Origin: an uncultured Clostridium sp.
GTDB taxonomy: Bacteria > Bacillota > Clostridia > Lachnospirales > Lachnospiraceae
Length of the DNA stretch: 36,036 bases
Direction: 5' to 3'
Assembly: GCA_900541315.1 (NCBI GenBank)
Contig: UQJF01000011.1
Location: 1 to 36,036 of the forward strand
Positions 1-6,466 of the stretch are shown here, one piece after another. How positions within the stretch are numbered: position 1 is the first letter of the stretch; the number at the start of each line of letters is the position of its first letter. The position numbers and the translations under genes are program-made. The notes under the pieces were generated by a model. It worked only from the letters and a program-made list of their open reading frames with translations, was not told where the DNA came from and ran no database searches.

Positions 1-26
1 GGCTCGGAGATGTGTATAAGAGACAG
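1..26 (+). other. Residual Nextera/Tn5 library adapter
   Basis: Positions 8-26 read AGATGTGTATAAGAGACAG, the 19-bp Tn5 mosaic end used in Nextera libraries. The seven bases before it, GGCTCGG, match the end of the read-2 adapter. This is synthetic sequence left at a contig edge and not genomic DNA. It joins the tRNA directly, so the contig break lies inside the tRNA gene. An open reading frame that appears to start in the adapter is an artefact. Confidence 0.97.
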
Positions 27-68
27 CGGCTCCGGAGGCCACTGCTCTATCCACTGAGCTACAAACGC
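27..68 (-). tRNA. tRNA-Arg (anticodon CCG), 5' half only
   Basis: Read on the minus strand, G1 is at 68. The 5' acceptor strand GCGTTTG (68-62) is followed by TA, a D-stem GCTC/GAGC, and an anticodon arm with stem GTGGC/GCCG. The seven-base loop CTCCGGA places the anticodon CCG at 35-33, which reads CGG (arginine). The gene is cut after the anticodon stem by the adapter, so the variable loop, T-arm and 3' acceptor strand are missing. It is truncated by assembly, not a pseudogene. Confidence 0.93.
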
Positions 69-77
69 ATCTCTAGT

Positions 78-106
78 ATCATACTATATTTTTACCAAAA
101 CTTCAA
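78..106 (-). promoter_or_regulatory. Probable tRNA-Arg promoter
   Basis: On the minus strand a -35-like TTGAAG (106-101) and a -10-like TATGAT (83-78) are separated by exactly 17 bases. The -10 ends nine bases before the first base of the tRNA at 68. Spacing and position fit a short-leader tRNA promoter. Confidence 0.6.
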
Positions 107-134
107 GAGTCAATTTGAAAATGGGAGAAAAGAT

Positions 135-1808
135 ATGAAAAAGAAAAGAATAGCGGCAGCAGGACTTGCTGTTATTATGGCATTGACAGCAGCTGGCTGC
201 CATCAGACTTCAAAAGAAGATACTGCACAGACAACAGTAAAGGAAAACAGGGACGAAAAGGATACATCCAAAGAACAAATTGAAAAAGAGGAAACAGAAA
301 AGAAAGTGTTACATCCCTATATCCACACAGACAGTGTAAGCGGATATGTAAACAGTGCAGATGGCAGTGTCCAGATAAATTATAGCCTGAAAACAGGAGG
401 ACTGGTATTAAGTGATGAGGAAGCAGCGGCTTATCCGGAACTGAATCAGGCGCTGACCCTGGAGTATGACACATTAAAAAAGAATACACAGGAAGATCTG
501 AACAACCTGAAAGAATCGGCAGAGGAAATGGTGGAGTATATGCAGGGGGATGATAATATGCAGTTAATAGCTGAATATGCACCGTATGTCCTTCGTGCAG
601 ATGAAAATGTGGTCAGCTACGAACAGTTTTATGATGATTATTACGGTGGAACACATGGGTATCATTCTTATGCTGGTTTTACCTTTGATACTAAAACAGG
701 AAAAAAGCTGGATCTTTATGATGTGATTACAGGTGAAGAAAGTGTAAAAGCCGGGATCATACAGGAATTAAAAAATAAGTATGCCAGCGAAGACGGGCTG
801 GTGGAGAATAATACTCCTGAAGAAGATGCAGATGCATTTTTTGAATATGTGGATTCTAAGGATCAGTCAGGTGCCGTTGCCTGGAGTCTTGGTGCGGACC
901 GGCTGAATATTTATTATAATCCCTATAATATCGGTTCCTGGGCATTAGGCATTGTCAGCGTCAGCCTTCCTTTTGAAAAATATCCGGATGCCGTAAAAGA
1001 AGAGTATAAGATGGGGACATCAGATTACGCTGTAAAGATTGGGATTTATGCAGATTACAGTGCAGATATTTACAATGATGGCAGCTTTTCAGATGTAAGT
1101 GTCTATCCGGATGGAACAGATGATTATGCAAACAGTGCCCTTCGCATACAGATCCAGGATGAAAATGGACAGGTTACAAGCCGTGTCTTTGATGATATGT
1201 ATTATTTCACCATGGAGGCATATTATGTGAAAACTGGAAACAGGCATTTTCTTCATGTTTTTACACATTCAGAAAATGACTGGACTGCGGATAATGTGTA
1301 TGAGATCACAAATGGGCAGATCCGTGATCTGGGATATGTAGAGGGAACTCCGGCATTGATACGATATGAGTATAATTATAATGAGGACAGTCTTTTTACC
1401 AACAGCGAGGATGTGGCTGCATACAATGATCCGGGTGCTCTTTACCTTGAAAAGACTATGAACGCATTCAGTACCTATTCCGGCAGCAGACATTATCATG
1501 TAGGAAGCTCTGGACTTTTAGAAAGCAGCGATCCTTATGTGGCAGGACCGGCAGAAATAGTGGTTACAGTAAAAAAGGCACTGACTGTAAAAAAGACAGA
1601 TGCCTCTGGAAGGGAAAATGGAAAAACAGAAGTGATCCCTGTGGGAACAAAACTGTATTTTTACATGACAGATAATGAAAGTTACGTTATCCTTCGTTAT
1701 GATGGGGATCAGTACGGAAAGGTATCTATGTATAACAGCGACTGGCCACAGAAAATAAATGGAGAAGAACTTGAAAGTGTACTGGATGGACTCATATTTG
1801 CAGGGTGA
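135..1808 (+). CDS. Lipoprotein with DUF4163/DUF3298 (RsiV/PdaC-like) region
   Basis: This is a predicted surface lipoprotein of 557 residues. The start at 135 follows GGGAGA and gives a classic type II signal peptide: basic MKKKR, a hydrophobic core, and the lipobox ending at Cys22. A charged Lys/Glu/Thr linker follows. Residues roughly 65-270 contain the YYGGTHGYH and FTFD-TKTGKKLDLYD pattern typical of the DUF3298/RsiV family, whose members include anti-sigma factor RsiV and the extracytoplasmic part of deacetylase PdaC. No catalytic deacetylase domain is seen. The C-terminal 250 residues are not recognised. In-frame codons upstream of 135 run into the adapter and were excluded. No sigma-factor gene lies nearby, so an anti-sigma role is not supported. 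The function is unknown. Confidence 0.8.
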   Translation: MKKKRIAAAGLAVIMALTAAGCHQTSKEDTAQTTVKENRDEKDTSKEQIEKEETEKKVLHPYIHTDSVSGYVNSADGSVQINYSLKTGGLVLSDEEAAAYPELNQALTLEYDTLKKNTQEDLNNLKESAEEMVEYMQGDDNMQLIAEYAPYVLRADENVVSYEQFYDDYYGGTHGYHSYAGFTFDTKTGKKLDLYDVITGEESVKAGIIQELKNKYASEDGLVENNTPEEDADAFFEYVDSKDQSGAVAWSLGADRLNIYYNPYNIGSWALGIVSVSLPFEKYPDAVKEEYKMGTSDYAVKIGIYADYSADIYNDGSFSDVSVYPDGTDDYANSALRIQIQDENGQVTSRVFDDMYYFTMEAYYVKTGNRHFLHVFTHSENDWTADNVYEITNGQIRDLGYVEGTPALIRYEYNYNEDSLFTNSEDVAAYNDPGALYLEKTMNAFSTYSGSRHYHVGSSGLLESSDPYVAGPAEIVVTVKKALTVKKTDASGRENGKTEVIPVGTKLYFYMTDNESYVILRYDGDQYGKVSMYNSDWPQKINGEELESVLDGLIFAG

Positions 1809-1865
1809 AATTTTACATAAAAGTTACAAAAATTCCCTATAAGGCCTTGTTTTGTTAAATATGAG

Positions 1866-1894
1866 TTGCATTTATATGAAATGTATGCTAAAAT
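1866..1894 (+). promoter_or_regulatory. Promoter of a short untranslated transcript
   Basis: TTGCAT (1866-1871), a 17-base spacer, and TAAAAT (1889-1894) form a good sigma-70-type promoter. The expected start is near 1901. A terminator follows at 1962-1988, so the transcript would be about 85-90 nt. It lies in the 392-bp gap between two genes. Confidence 0.55.
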
Positions 1895-1961
1895 CTATTC
1901 AAGCTGTCCGGGAGGCTTTCCGGCAGACAAACAATGAAATCCTATTCGCATTACACCAGAG

Positions 1962-1988
1962 AGCCAGGAGATTATCTCCTGGCTTTTT
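1962..1988 (+). terminator. Intrinsic terminator
   Basis: A perfect 10-bp stem, AGCCAGGAGA / TCTCCTGGCT, with a 3-base loop is followed by a T run. It lies 150 bp past the lipoprotein gene and only about 60 bases past the promoter at 1866-1894. It could end either transcript. Confidence 0.85.
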
Positions 1989-2000
1989 GGTGCCAATAAC

Positions 2001-2053
2001 TGTCTTGTCACATGACAATAGTGATTGACAAGACAAAGAAAAAGAGTTAGAAT
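2001..2053 (+). promoter_or_regulatory. Promoter with three TTGTCA half-sites, upstream of the EIIC-like gene
   Basis: The near-consensus promoter TTGACA (2025-2030), 17 bases, TAGAAT (2048-2053) predicts a start near 2060. It overlaps a dyad. TTGTCAcaTGACAA (2005-2018) is a perfect 14-bp palindrome, and a third half-site, TGACAA (2026-2031), overlaps the -35 box. A wider inverted repeat pairs TGTCTTGTCA (2001-2010) with TGACAAGACA (2026-2035). A strong promoter with operator halves on its -35 suggests repression. No regulator gene is adjacent. Confidence 0.7.
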
Positions 2054-2059
2054 TGCGAA

Positions 2060-2151
2060 GATGTTAATGATGTGAGTGTCAAAAGTAAATTTTGCCACTC
2101 ACTGATGTAACCGGATTGCTCCATTGCTATGCAATTCCCGCACTTACATCA
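2060..2151 (+). promoter_or_regulatory. Structured 5' leader of the EIIC-like gene (unassigned RNA fold)
   Basis: The predicted leader of about 140 nt contains two adjacent hairpins. Hairpin 1 spans 2072-2102: GTGAGTG pairs with CACTCAC, and an inner CAAAA pairs with TTTTG across a single mismatch. Hairpin 2 spans 2103-2151: TGATGTAA pairs perfectly with TTACATCA, and an inner GGATTGC pairs with GCAATTCC with one bulged base. The octamer ATGTTAAT occurs before hairpin 1 (2061-2068) and again at 2151-2158. There is no T run, so this is not a terminator. The TGGAGG ribosome site lies at 2191-2196. I do not recognise a known riboswitch consensus here. Confidence 0.5.
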
Positions 2152-2200
2152 TGTTAATATCTTATGAAAAAATAAATCAGTTATAAGCTATGGAGGTATT

Positions 2201-3292
2201 ATGGAAAATGTAAAAGCTTTTCTGCACCGGAAAGACATTGAGATCAGTGTGAAACGATACGGCATTGATGCCCTTGGTGCAATGGCACAGGGACTGTTCT
2301 GTTCCCTTTTGATCGGAACCATTATCAATACACTGGGAACCCAGCTTCATATCCCGTTTTTAACCATGACAGTGGCAACTGTTAATGACACAGCCTATAC
2401 AGTAGGCGGTTTGGCATCTGCTATGAGCGGTCCTGCTATGGCAGTGGCTATCGGCTATGCACTTCATTGCCCACCGTTAGTATTATTCTCTTTGATCACA
2501 GTAGGATTTGCGTCCAATGCCCTTGGCGGTGCAGGTGGTCCTCTGGCAGTCCTTTTTGTTGCAGTTCTTGCTTCTGAGGCAGGAAAGGCAGTCTCTAAAG
2601 AAACAAAGGTAGACATCCTTGTTACGCCTCTTGTTACCATTGGTGTGGGAATTGCATTATCTGCACTTTTAGCGCCAGCGCTTGGAAAGGCAGCCATGAA
2701 AGTGGGAAGTGTGATCATGTGGGCAACAGAGCTTCAGCCATTTTTAATGGGAATTTTAGTTTCTGTATTTGTTGGTATCGCACTGACACTTCCTATTTCT
2801 TCTGCTGCGATCTGTGCAGCCTTAGGACTTACAGGACTGGCAGGAGGAGCAGCAGTAGCAGGCTGCTGTGCACAGATGGTAGGCTTTGCAGTTATGTCTT
2901 TCCCGGAGAATAAATGGGGCGGCCTGGTATCCCAGGGAATCGGAACATCCATGCTTCAGATGGGAAATATTGTAAAGAATCCAAAGATCTGGATCGCGCC
3001 TATTGTTACCTCTGCTATTACAGGACCTGTTGCCACCTGCCTTTTCCATATGGAAATGAATGGTGCTGCTGTTTCTTCCGGTATGGGTACCTGTGGCCTG
3101 GTTGGCCAGATCGGTGTATACACAGGCTGGGTCAAAGATGTTTCTGAAGGAACCAAGGCAGCGATCACAACAGGCGACTGGGCCGGACTGCTTCTTGTAT
3201 CCATCATCCTTCCTGCAGTGATCTGCCCGGTCATTAATATGTTCTTAAAGAAGATCGGCTGGGTCAAAGAAGGAGACCTGACACTGAAATAA
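2201..3292 (+). CDS. PTS EIIC-like membrane protein (PTS_EIIC_2 family)
   Basis: This 363-residue polytopic membrane protein is of the type annotated as PTS transporter subunit IIC (Pfam PTS_EIIC_2). It begins with a short cytoplasmic stretch, then RYGIDALGAMAQGLFCSLLIGT, where the hydrophobic segments start. Glycine- and alanine-rich segments continue to about residue 350. The start follows TGGAGG at 2191-2196. No EIIA, EIIB, HPr or sugar enzyme gene is adjacent, so a phosphotransfer role cannot be shown and the substrate is unknown. The gene stands alone between an operator-bearing promoter with a folded leader and a terminator at 3380-3436. It could be a stand-alone transporter that borrowed the EIIC fold. 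Confidence 0.8.
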   Translation: MENVKAFLHRKDIEISVKRYGIDALGAMAQGLFCSLLIGTIINTLGTQLHIPFLTMTVATVNDTAYTVGGLASAMSGPAMAVAIGYALHCPPLVLFSLITVGFASNALGGAGGPLAVLFVAVLASEAGKAVSKETKVDILVTPLVTIGVGIALSALLAPALGKAAMKVGSVIMWATELQPFLMGILVSVFVGIALTLPISSAAICAALGLTGLAGGAAVAGCCAQMVGFAVMSFPENKWGGLVSQGIGTSMLQMGNIVKNPKIWIAPIVTSAITGPVATCLFHMEMNGAAVSSGMGTCGLVGQIGVYTGWVKDVSEGTKAAITTGDWAGLLLVSIILPAVICPVINMFLKKIGWVKEGDLTLK

Positions 3293-3310
3293 AATGATGT
3301 ACCAGGGTCA

Positions 3311-3349
3311 AAACATGAGTAAGAAGCCATTTTTTGAAGAAAAATGAGC
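3311..3349 (+). repeat. Short dispersed repeat, copy 1 (MSKKPF micro-ORF)
   Basis: This 39-base stretch begins AAACATGAGTAAGAAGCCAT and ends AAAAATGAGC. It recurs with small indels at 20318-20350. It contains a micro-ORF at 3315-3347 encoding MSKKPFFEEK and a small hairpin with CATTTTT/AAAAATG arms. It lies 19 bp after the stop codon of the EIIC-like gene. Confidence 0.6.
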
Positions 3350-3379
3350 GGATTACGAATGTTTTCTTCCGCAATATTA

Positions 3380-3436
3380 AAAACTTCCGTATCCTGTTAA
3401 AACTGGGCTTGTCCCTTAGGATAGGGAAGTTTTTTT
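3380..3436 (+). terminator. Intrinsic terminator after the EIIC-like gene
   Basis: AAACTTCC pairs with GGGAAGTTT, and an inner ATCCT pairs with AGGAT. The stem is followed by seven T bases (3430-3436). Confidence 0.8.
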
Positions 3437-3460
3437 ATGTATCTGCTGATTTTCGCTGTA

Positions 3461-3489
3461 TTGCATTTTGGTCTGCTTTTTGCTAGAAT
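3461..3489 (+). promoter_or_regulatory. Promoter of the queA-rluF-ligA-metA run
   Basis: TTGCAT (3461-3466), 17 bases, TAGAAT (3484-3489) lie 40 bp before the start codon at 3529. No other terminator or clear promoter was seen until after 9337, so this may drive the whole gene run. Confidence 0.6.
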
Positions 3490-3528
3490 AGAGCGGAGTA
3501 GTGGCAGATAATGGAGGAAGAATAGAAT

Positions 3529-4509
3529 ATGAAACAAACTGTTCGAGGAAGAAAAAGACCTGGAAGAAGGTCTGATGATAAAACTAAGTATGCCAGATTG
3601 CTGGCAATCCTGGCAGCAATAGTGTTGGTACTGCTGATTGTGATCCTGGTCATGGATAAGAAACCGGGAAGCAGTAAAACTATAGAGGATACCACAGTAT
3701 CTGAAGCTTCAGATATTTCTATAGAAGGAGATACAGAAAGCGGTGCAGAAGGCAGTACGGATGATGCTTCTATTGAACCGGATAACAATGAGTATAATCA
3801 GGATTTTTCTGCGTATGAACTCCAAAAGGACGCAAATCCCCAGGTCAATGAGCTGATCAGCACTTATTTTCAGGCAAAAGTGGATCAGGATGCCCAGTTG
3901 CTATATAAGGTATTTGGAAAAGAAGAGGATGACCGTATAGAGGAGAGAAAGCAGCAGTTAAAAGATGAAGCTGTTTATATCGAGGACTATCAGGATATCA
4001 CCTGTTATACAAAAGCGGGAATGACAGATGATTCATATGTGGTATATGTGACCTATGATGTAAAATTCAGAAGAGTGGACACTCTGGCACCTGGTCTTAT
4101 GTGGTGTTATGTAGTGAAAAATGATAACGGCGATTATATTATCCGTGAAAATGTTGTGGGCGATGAGGCGGATTATGTTGCCAGCCAGAACCAGACGGAG
4201 GATGTACGCCTTTTATCGACCCAGGTCAATGAACGCTTAAAACAGGCTATTGAATCCGACAGCCTTTTAGCCGGTATTTATAAGGATCTGAGCAATGGTG
4301 CAGTAGTAAGCACTTCTGAAGATGAGGAAAATGCAGACAGCCAGGTTATAATCGGTGATGGTGCAGATGCTTCTTCTGGTACAGGTGAAGAAACTACAGG
4401 TGCAGATGCTGCAGAAGGGACCACAGGTGAGACACCGGCAGAAGGAACAGAAGAAACCCAGACAGAAGCAGCAGGGGATAACTCTGATGCAGCTGTAGCT
4501 ATACAGTAA
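3529..4509 (+). CDS. Membrane-anchored extracytoplasmic protein, function unknown
   Basis: This 326-residue protein has a basic N-terminus (about 23 residues, Arg/Lys rich) and one strong membrane segment near residues 24-43. A Ser/Thr/Asp/Glu-rich linker then leads to a folded region at about 85-255 containing [37 protein letters not shown] and [21 protein letters not shown]. That pattern resembles small NTF2-like or cone-type extracytoplasmic domains, but I cannot assign a family. The last 70 residues are low complexity (Ala, Gly, Thr, Glu). The start at 3529 follows GGAGGAAG. The gene leads a run of housekeeping genes, which gives no clue to its role. Confidence 0.75.
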   Translation: MKQTVRGRKRPGRRSDDKTKYARLLAILAAIVLVLLIVILVMDKKPGSSKTIEDTTVSEASDISIEGDTESGAEGSTDDASIEPDNNEYNQDFSAYELQKDANPQVNELISTYFQAKVDQDAQLLYKVFGKEEDDRIEERKQQLKDEAVYIEDYQDITCYTKAGMTDDSYVVYVTYDVKFRRVDTLAPGLMWCYVVKNDNGDYIIRENVVGDEADYVASQNQTEDVRLLSTQVNERLKQAIESDSLLAGIYKDLSNGAVVSTSEDEENADSQVIIGDGADASSGTGEETTGADAAEGTTGETPAEGTEETQTEAAGDNSDAAVAIQ

Positions 4510-4550
4510 GAAAATATGCAGTAAGAAAAATTAAAGGAAGTAACAGAAAA

Positions 4551-5603
4551 ATGAATGTAAAAGATTTTAATTTTGACCTGCCACAGGAACTGATCGCACA
4601 GGATCCTTTGGAGGATCGTTCTTCTTCCAGGCTTTTAGTACTGGACAAGAAGACAGGCAAGACACAGCACAGGATCTTTAAGGATATTGTAGAGTATTTA
4701 AGACCAGGAGATTGTCTTGTGATCAATGATACAAAGGTTATCCCGGCAAGATTATTTGGCGTAAAAAAGGATACAGGAGCAAAAATAGAGGTGCTTTTAT
4801 TAAAGCGCCGTGAAAATGATATCTGGGAGACTCTGGTAAAGCCGGGAAAGAAGGCAAAACCAGGAACTGTCATTGATTTTGGTGACGGTATCCTTACAGG
4901 AACTGTTATTGAGACAGTAGATGATGGGAACAGACTGATCCAGTTCTCATACGAAGGCATTTTTGAAGAGATATTAGACCGTTTAGGCCAGATGCCACTT
5001 CCTCCATACATTACACACCAGTTAAAGGATAAGAACCGCTATCAGACTGTTTATGCAGTTCATGAGGGTTCTGCAGCAGCGCCTACAGCCGGACTTCACT
5101 TTACAAAAGAACTGTTAAAGCAGATTGAGGATATGGGTGTGAAGATCGCTCATGTTACCTTACATGTAGGTCTTGGCACCTTCCGTCCTGTAAAGGTGGA
5201 AAATGTATTAGACCACCATATGCACTCTGAATTTTATGTAGTAGATGAGGCAGAGGCAAAAAAAGTAAATGAAACAAAGGCAGCAGGAGGCCGGGTGATC
5301 TGTGTGGGAACCACCAGCTGCCGTACGGTAGAATCTGCCTCCACAGAGGATGGTATATTACAGGCAAAAACAGGCTGGACTGATATTTTCATTTATCCGG
5401 GATATAAGTTTAAGATTCTGGATGCACTGATCACCAATTTTCATTTACCAGAATCTACACTGGTGATGTTAGTCAGTGCATTAGCAGGAAGAGAGAATAT
5501 TTTAGCAGCATATAATGAAGCAATCAGGGAAAGATACAGATTCTTTTCTTTTGGCGATGCTATGTTCATCGCTGACGATCCACAGCCTGTAAAGAAAGCG
5601 TAG
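4551..5603 (+). CDS. queA: tRNA preQ1(34) S-adenosylmethionine ribosyltransferase-isomerase
   Basis: QueA transfers the ribosyl part of S-adenosylmethionine to 7-aminomethyl-7-deazaguanine in the tRNA wobble position, giving epoxyqueuosine. The 350-residue length is normal. Family hallmarks run in order: [26 protein letters not shown] at the start, [17 protein letters not shown] at about 55-70, [22 protein letters not shown] at about 163-184, [14 protein letters not shown], and [22 protein letters not shown] near 287-308. The gene starts 41 bp after the previous one. Its stop codon lies inside an 18-base tandem duplication shared with the spacer before rluF. tRNA guanine transglycosylase (tgt) is not in the window. 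Confidence 0.97.
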   Translation: MNVKDFNFDLPQELIAQDPLEDRSSSRLLVLDKKTGKTQHRIFKDIVEYLRPGDCLVINDTKVIPARLFGVKKDTGAKIEVLLLKRRENDIWETLVKPGKKAKPGTVIDFGDGILTGTVIETVDDGNRLIQFSYEGIFEEILDRLGQMPLPPYITHQLKDKNRYQTVYAVHEGSAAAPTAGLHFTKELLKQIEDMGVKIAHVTLHVGLGTFRPVKVENVLDHHMHSEFYVVDEAEAKKVNETKAAGGRVICVGTTSCRTVESASTEDGILQAKTGWTDIFIYPGYKFKILDALITNFHLPESTLVMLVSALAGRENILAAYNEAIRERYRFFSFGDAMFIADDPQPVKKA

Positions 5604-5624
5604 GAAGTAAAGAAAGCGTAGGAA
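5589..5624 (+). repeat. 18-bp perfect tandem duplication spanning queA stop and rluF ribosome site
   Basis: GTAAAGAAAGCGTAGGAA occurs twice in a row at 5589-5606 and 5607-5624. Each copy holds the last queA codons with the TAG stop and an AGGAA ribosome-binding core. The rluF start at 5630 uses the second copy. Confidence 0.95.
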
Positions 5625-5629
5625 GTTAA

Positions 5630-6466
5630 ATGGAAGAACGTCTGAATAAATGGCTTAGCCGCATGGGAGTGTGTTCCAGGCGGGAGGCAGACCGGCTGAT
5701 CAGTGAAGGCAAAGTTTTAGTTGACGGAAAAACTGCCCAGATGGGTCAGCGTATAGAAGATGGACAGAAAGTAATATGCGATGGAAAGCCGGTAGGTGAT
5801 GCAGACGGCGGGCGGGGAGAAGTTAAACCTCCCCGCCCTGTTCTGCTTGCGGTAAATAAACCAAGAGGGATCGTGTGCACTACTTCCGATAAAGACCGGG
5901 CAGAAAATATTGTAGAAATGCTTTCTTATCCGGAACGTATTTACCCTGTTGGCCGTCTGGATAAAGAGTCTGAGGGACTGATCCTTATGACGAATCAGGG
6001 AGATCTGGTAAATAAGATCATGCGCAGTACCAATGCCCATGAAAAAGAATATATCGTTACTGTAGATAAGGTTCTGACGGATGAATTTATCAAACAGATG
6101 TCAGAAGGCGTGTGGTTAGAGGAATTAGAGCGGAAAACACTTCCGTGTAAAGTACGAAAACAGGGAGAACGCCGTTTTTCTATTATCCTGACTCAGGGTT
6201 TAAACAGGCAGATCCGTCGGATGTGCCAGGCCTGCGGTTATCGGGTGCATCTTCTTAGGCGGGTGCGTATTATGAATATCCAGTTAGGCGGTTTGAAAAC
6301 CGGAGAATATCGTAAGATCACCGGGGAAGAATATAAACGGCTTATAAAACTGCTGGAAGGTTCCACAAGTCTGTCTAAGTCAGACAGAAGAGGAAAACGA
6401 TATGTGGCTTTCCACTCTAAGAATGAAAATCAGGTGAATAAATGGAAACAGAAATCCGGAGAATGA
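5630..6466 (+). CDS. rluF: RluF-type 23S rRNA pseudouridine synthase
   Basis: This is a pseudouridine synthase of the RsuA/RluB/E/F family, 278 residues. An N-terminal S4 RNA-binding domain (about 1-55, LNKWLSRMGVCSRREADRLI) is followed by the catalytic domain. The signature VGRLDKESEGLILMTNQGDL holds the catalytic Asp111. LTQGLNRQIRRMCQACGY and RIMN near the C-terminus are close to E. coli RluF, as I recall it, which modifies U2604 and also tRNA-Tyr U35. RluF specificity is an inference from overall similarity; RluB is the alternative. An insert rich in Gly/Asp/Arg (58-69) joins the domains. The C-terminal 40 residues are basic and variable. The 3' end overlaps ligA by 25 bases. Confidence 0.88.
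   Translation: MEERLNKWLSRMGVCSRREADRLISEGKVLVDGKTAQMGQRIEDGQKVICDGKPVGDADGGRGEVKPPRPVLLAVNKPRGIVCTTSDKDRAENIVEMLSYPERIYPVGRLDKESEGLILMTNQGDLVNKIMRSTNAHEKEYIVTVDKVLTDEFIKQMSEGVWLEELERKTLPCKVRKQGERRFSIILTQGLNRQIRRMCQACGYRVHLLRRVRIMNIQLGGLKTGEYRKITGEEYKRLIKLLEGSTSLSKSDRRGKRYVAFHSKNENQVNKWKQKSGE

Noticed and set aside
12..134. Upstream N-terminal extension of the first lipoprotein
   Set aside because: It reads through adapter and tRNA sequence and has no ribosome site. The signal peptide begins at 135.
1934..1999. 21-codon reading frame (starts MKSYSHYTREPG) across the terminator at 1962
   Set aside because: There is no ribosome site at proper distance (GGGAGG is about 19 bases away), and no run of regulatory codons, so a leader peptide is not supported.
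2201..3292. A complete sugar PTS
   Set aside because: Only an EIIC-like membrane protein is present. EIIA, EIIB and metabolic genes are missing nearby.
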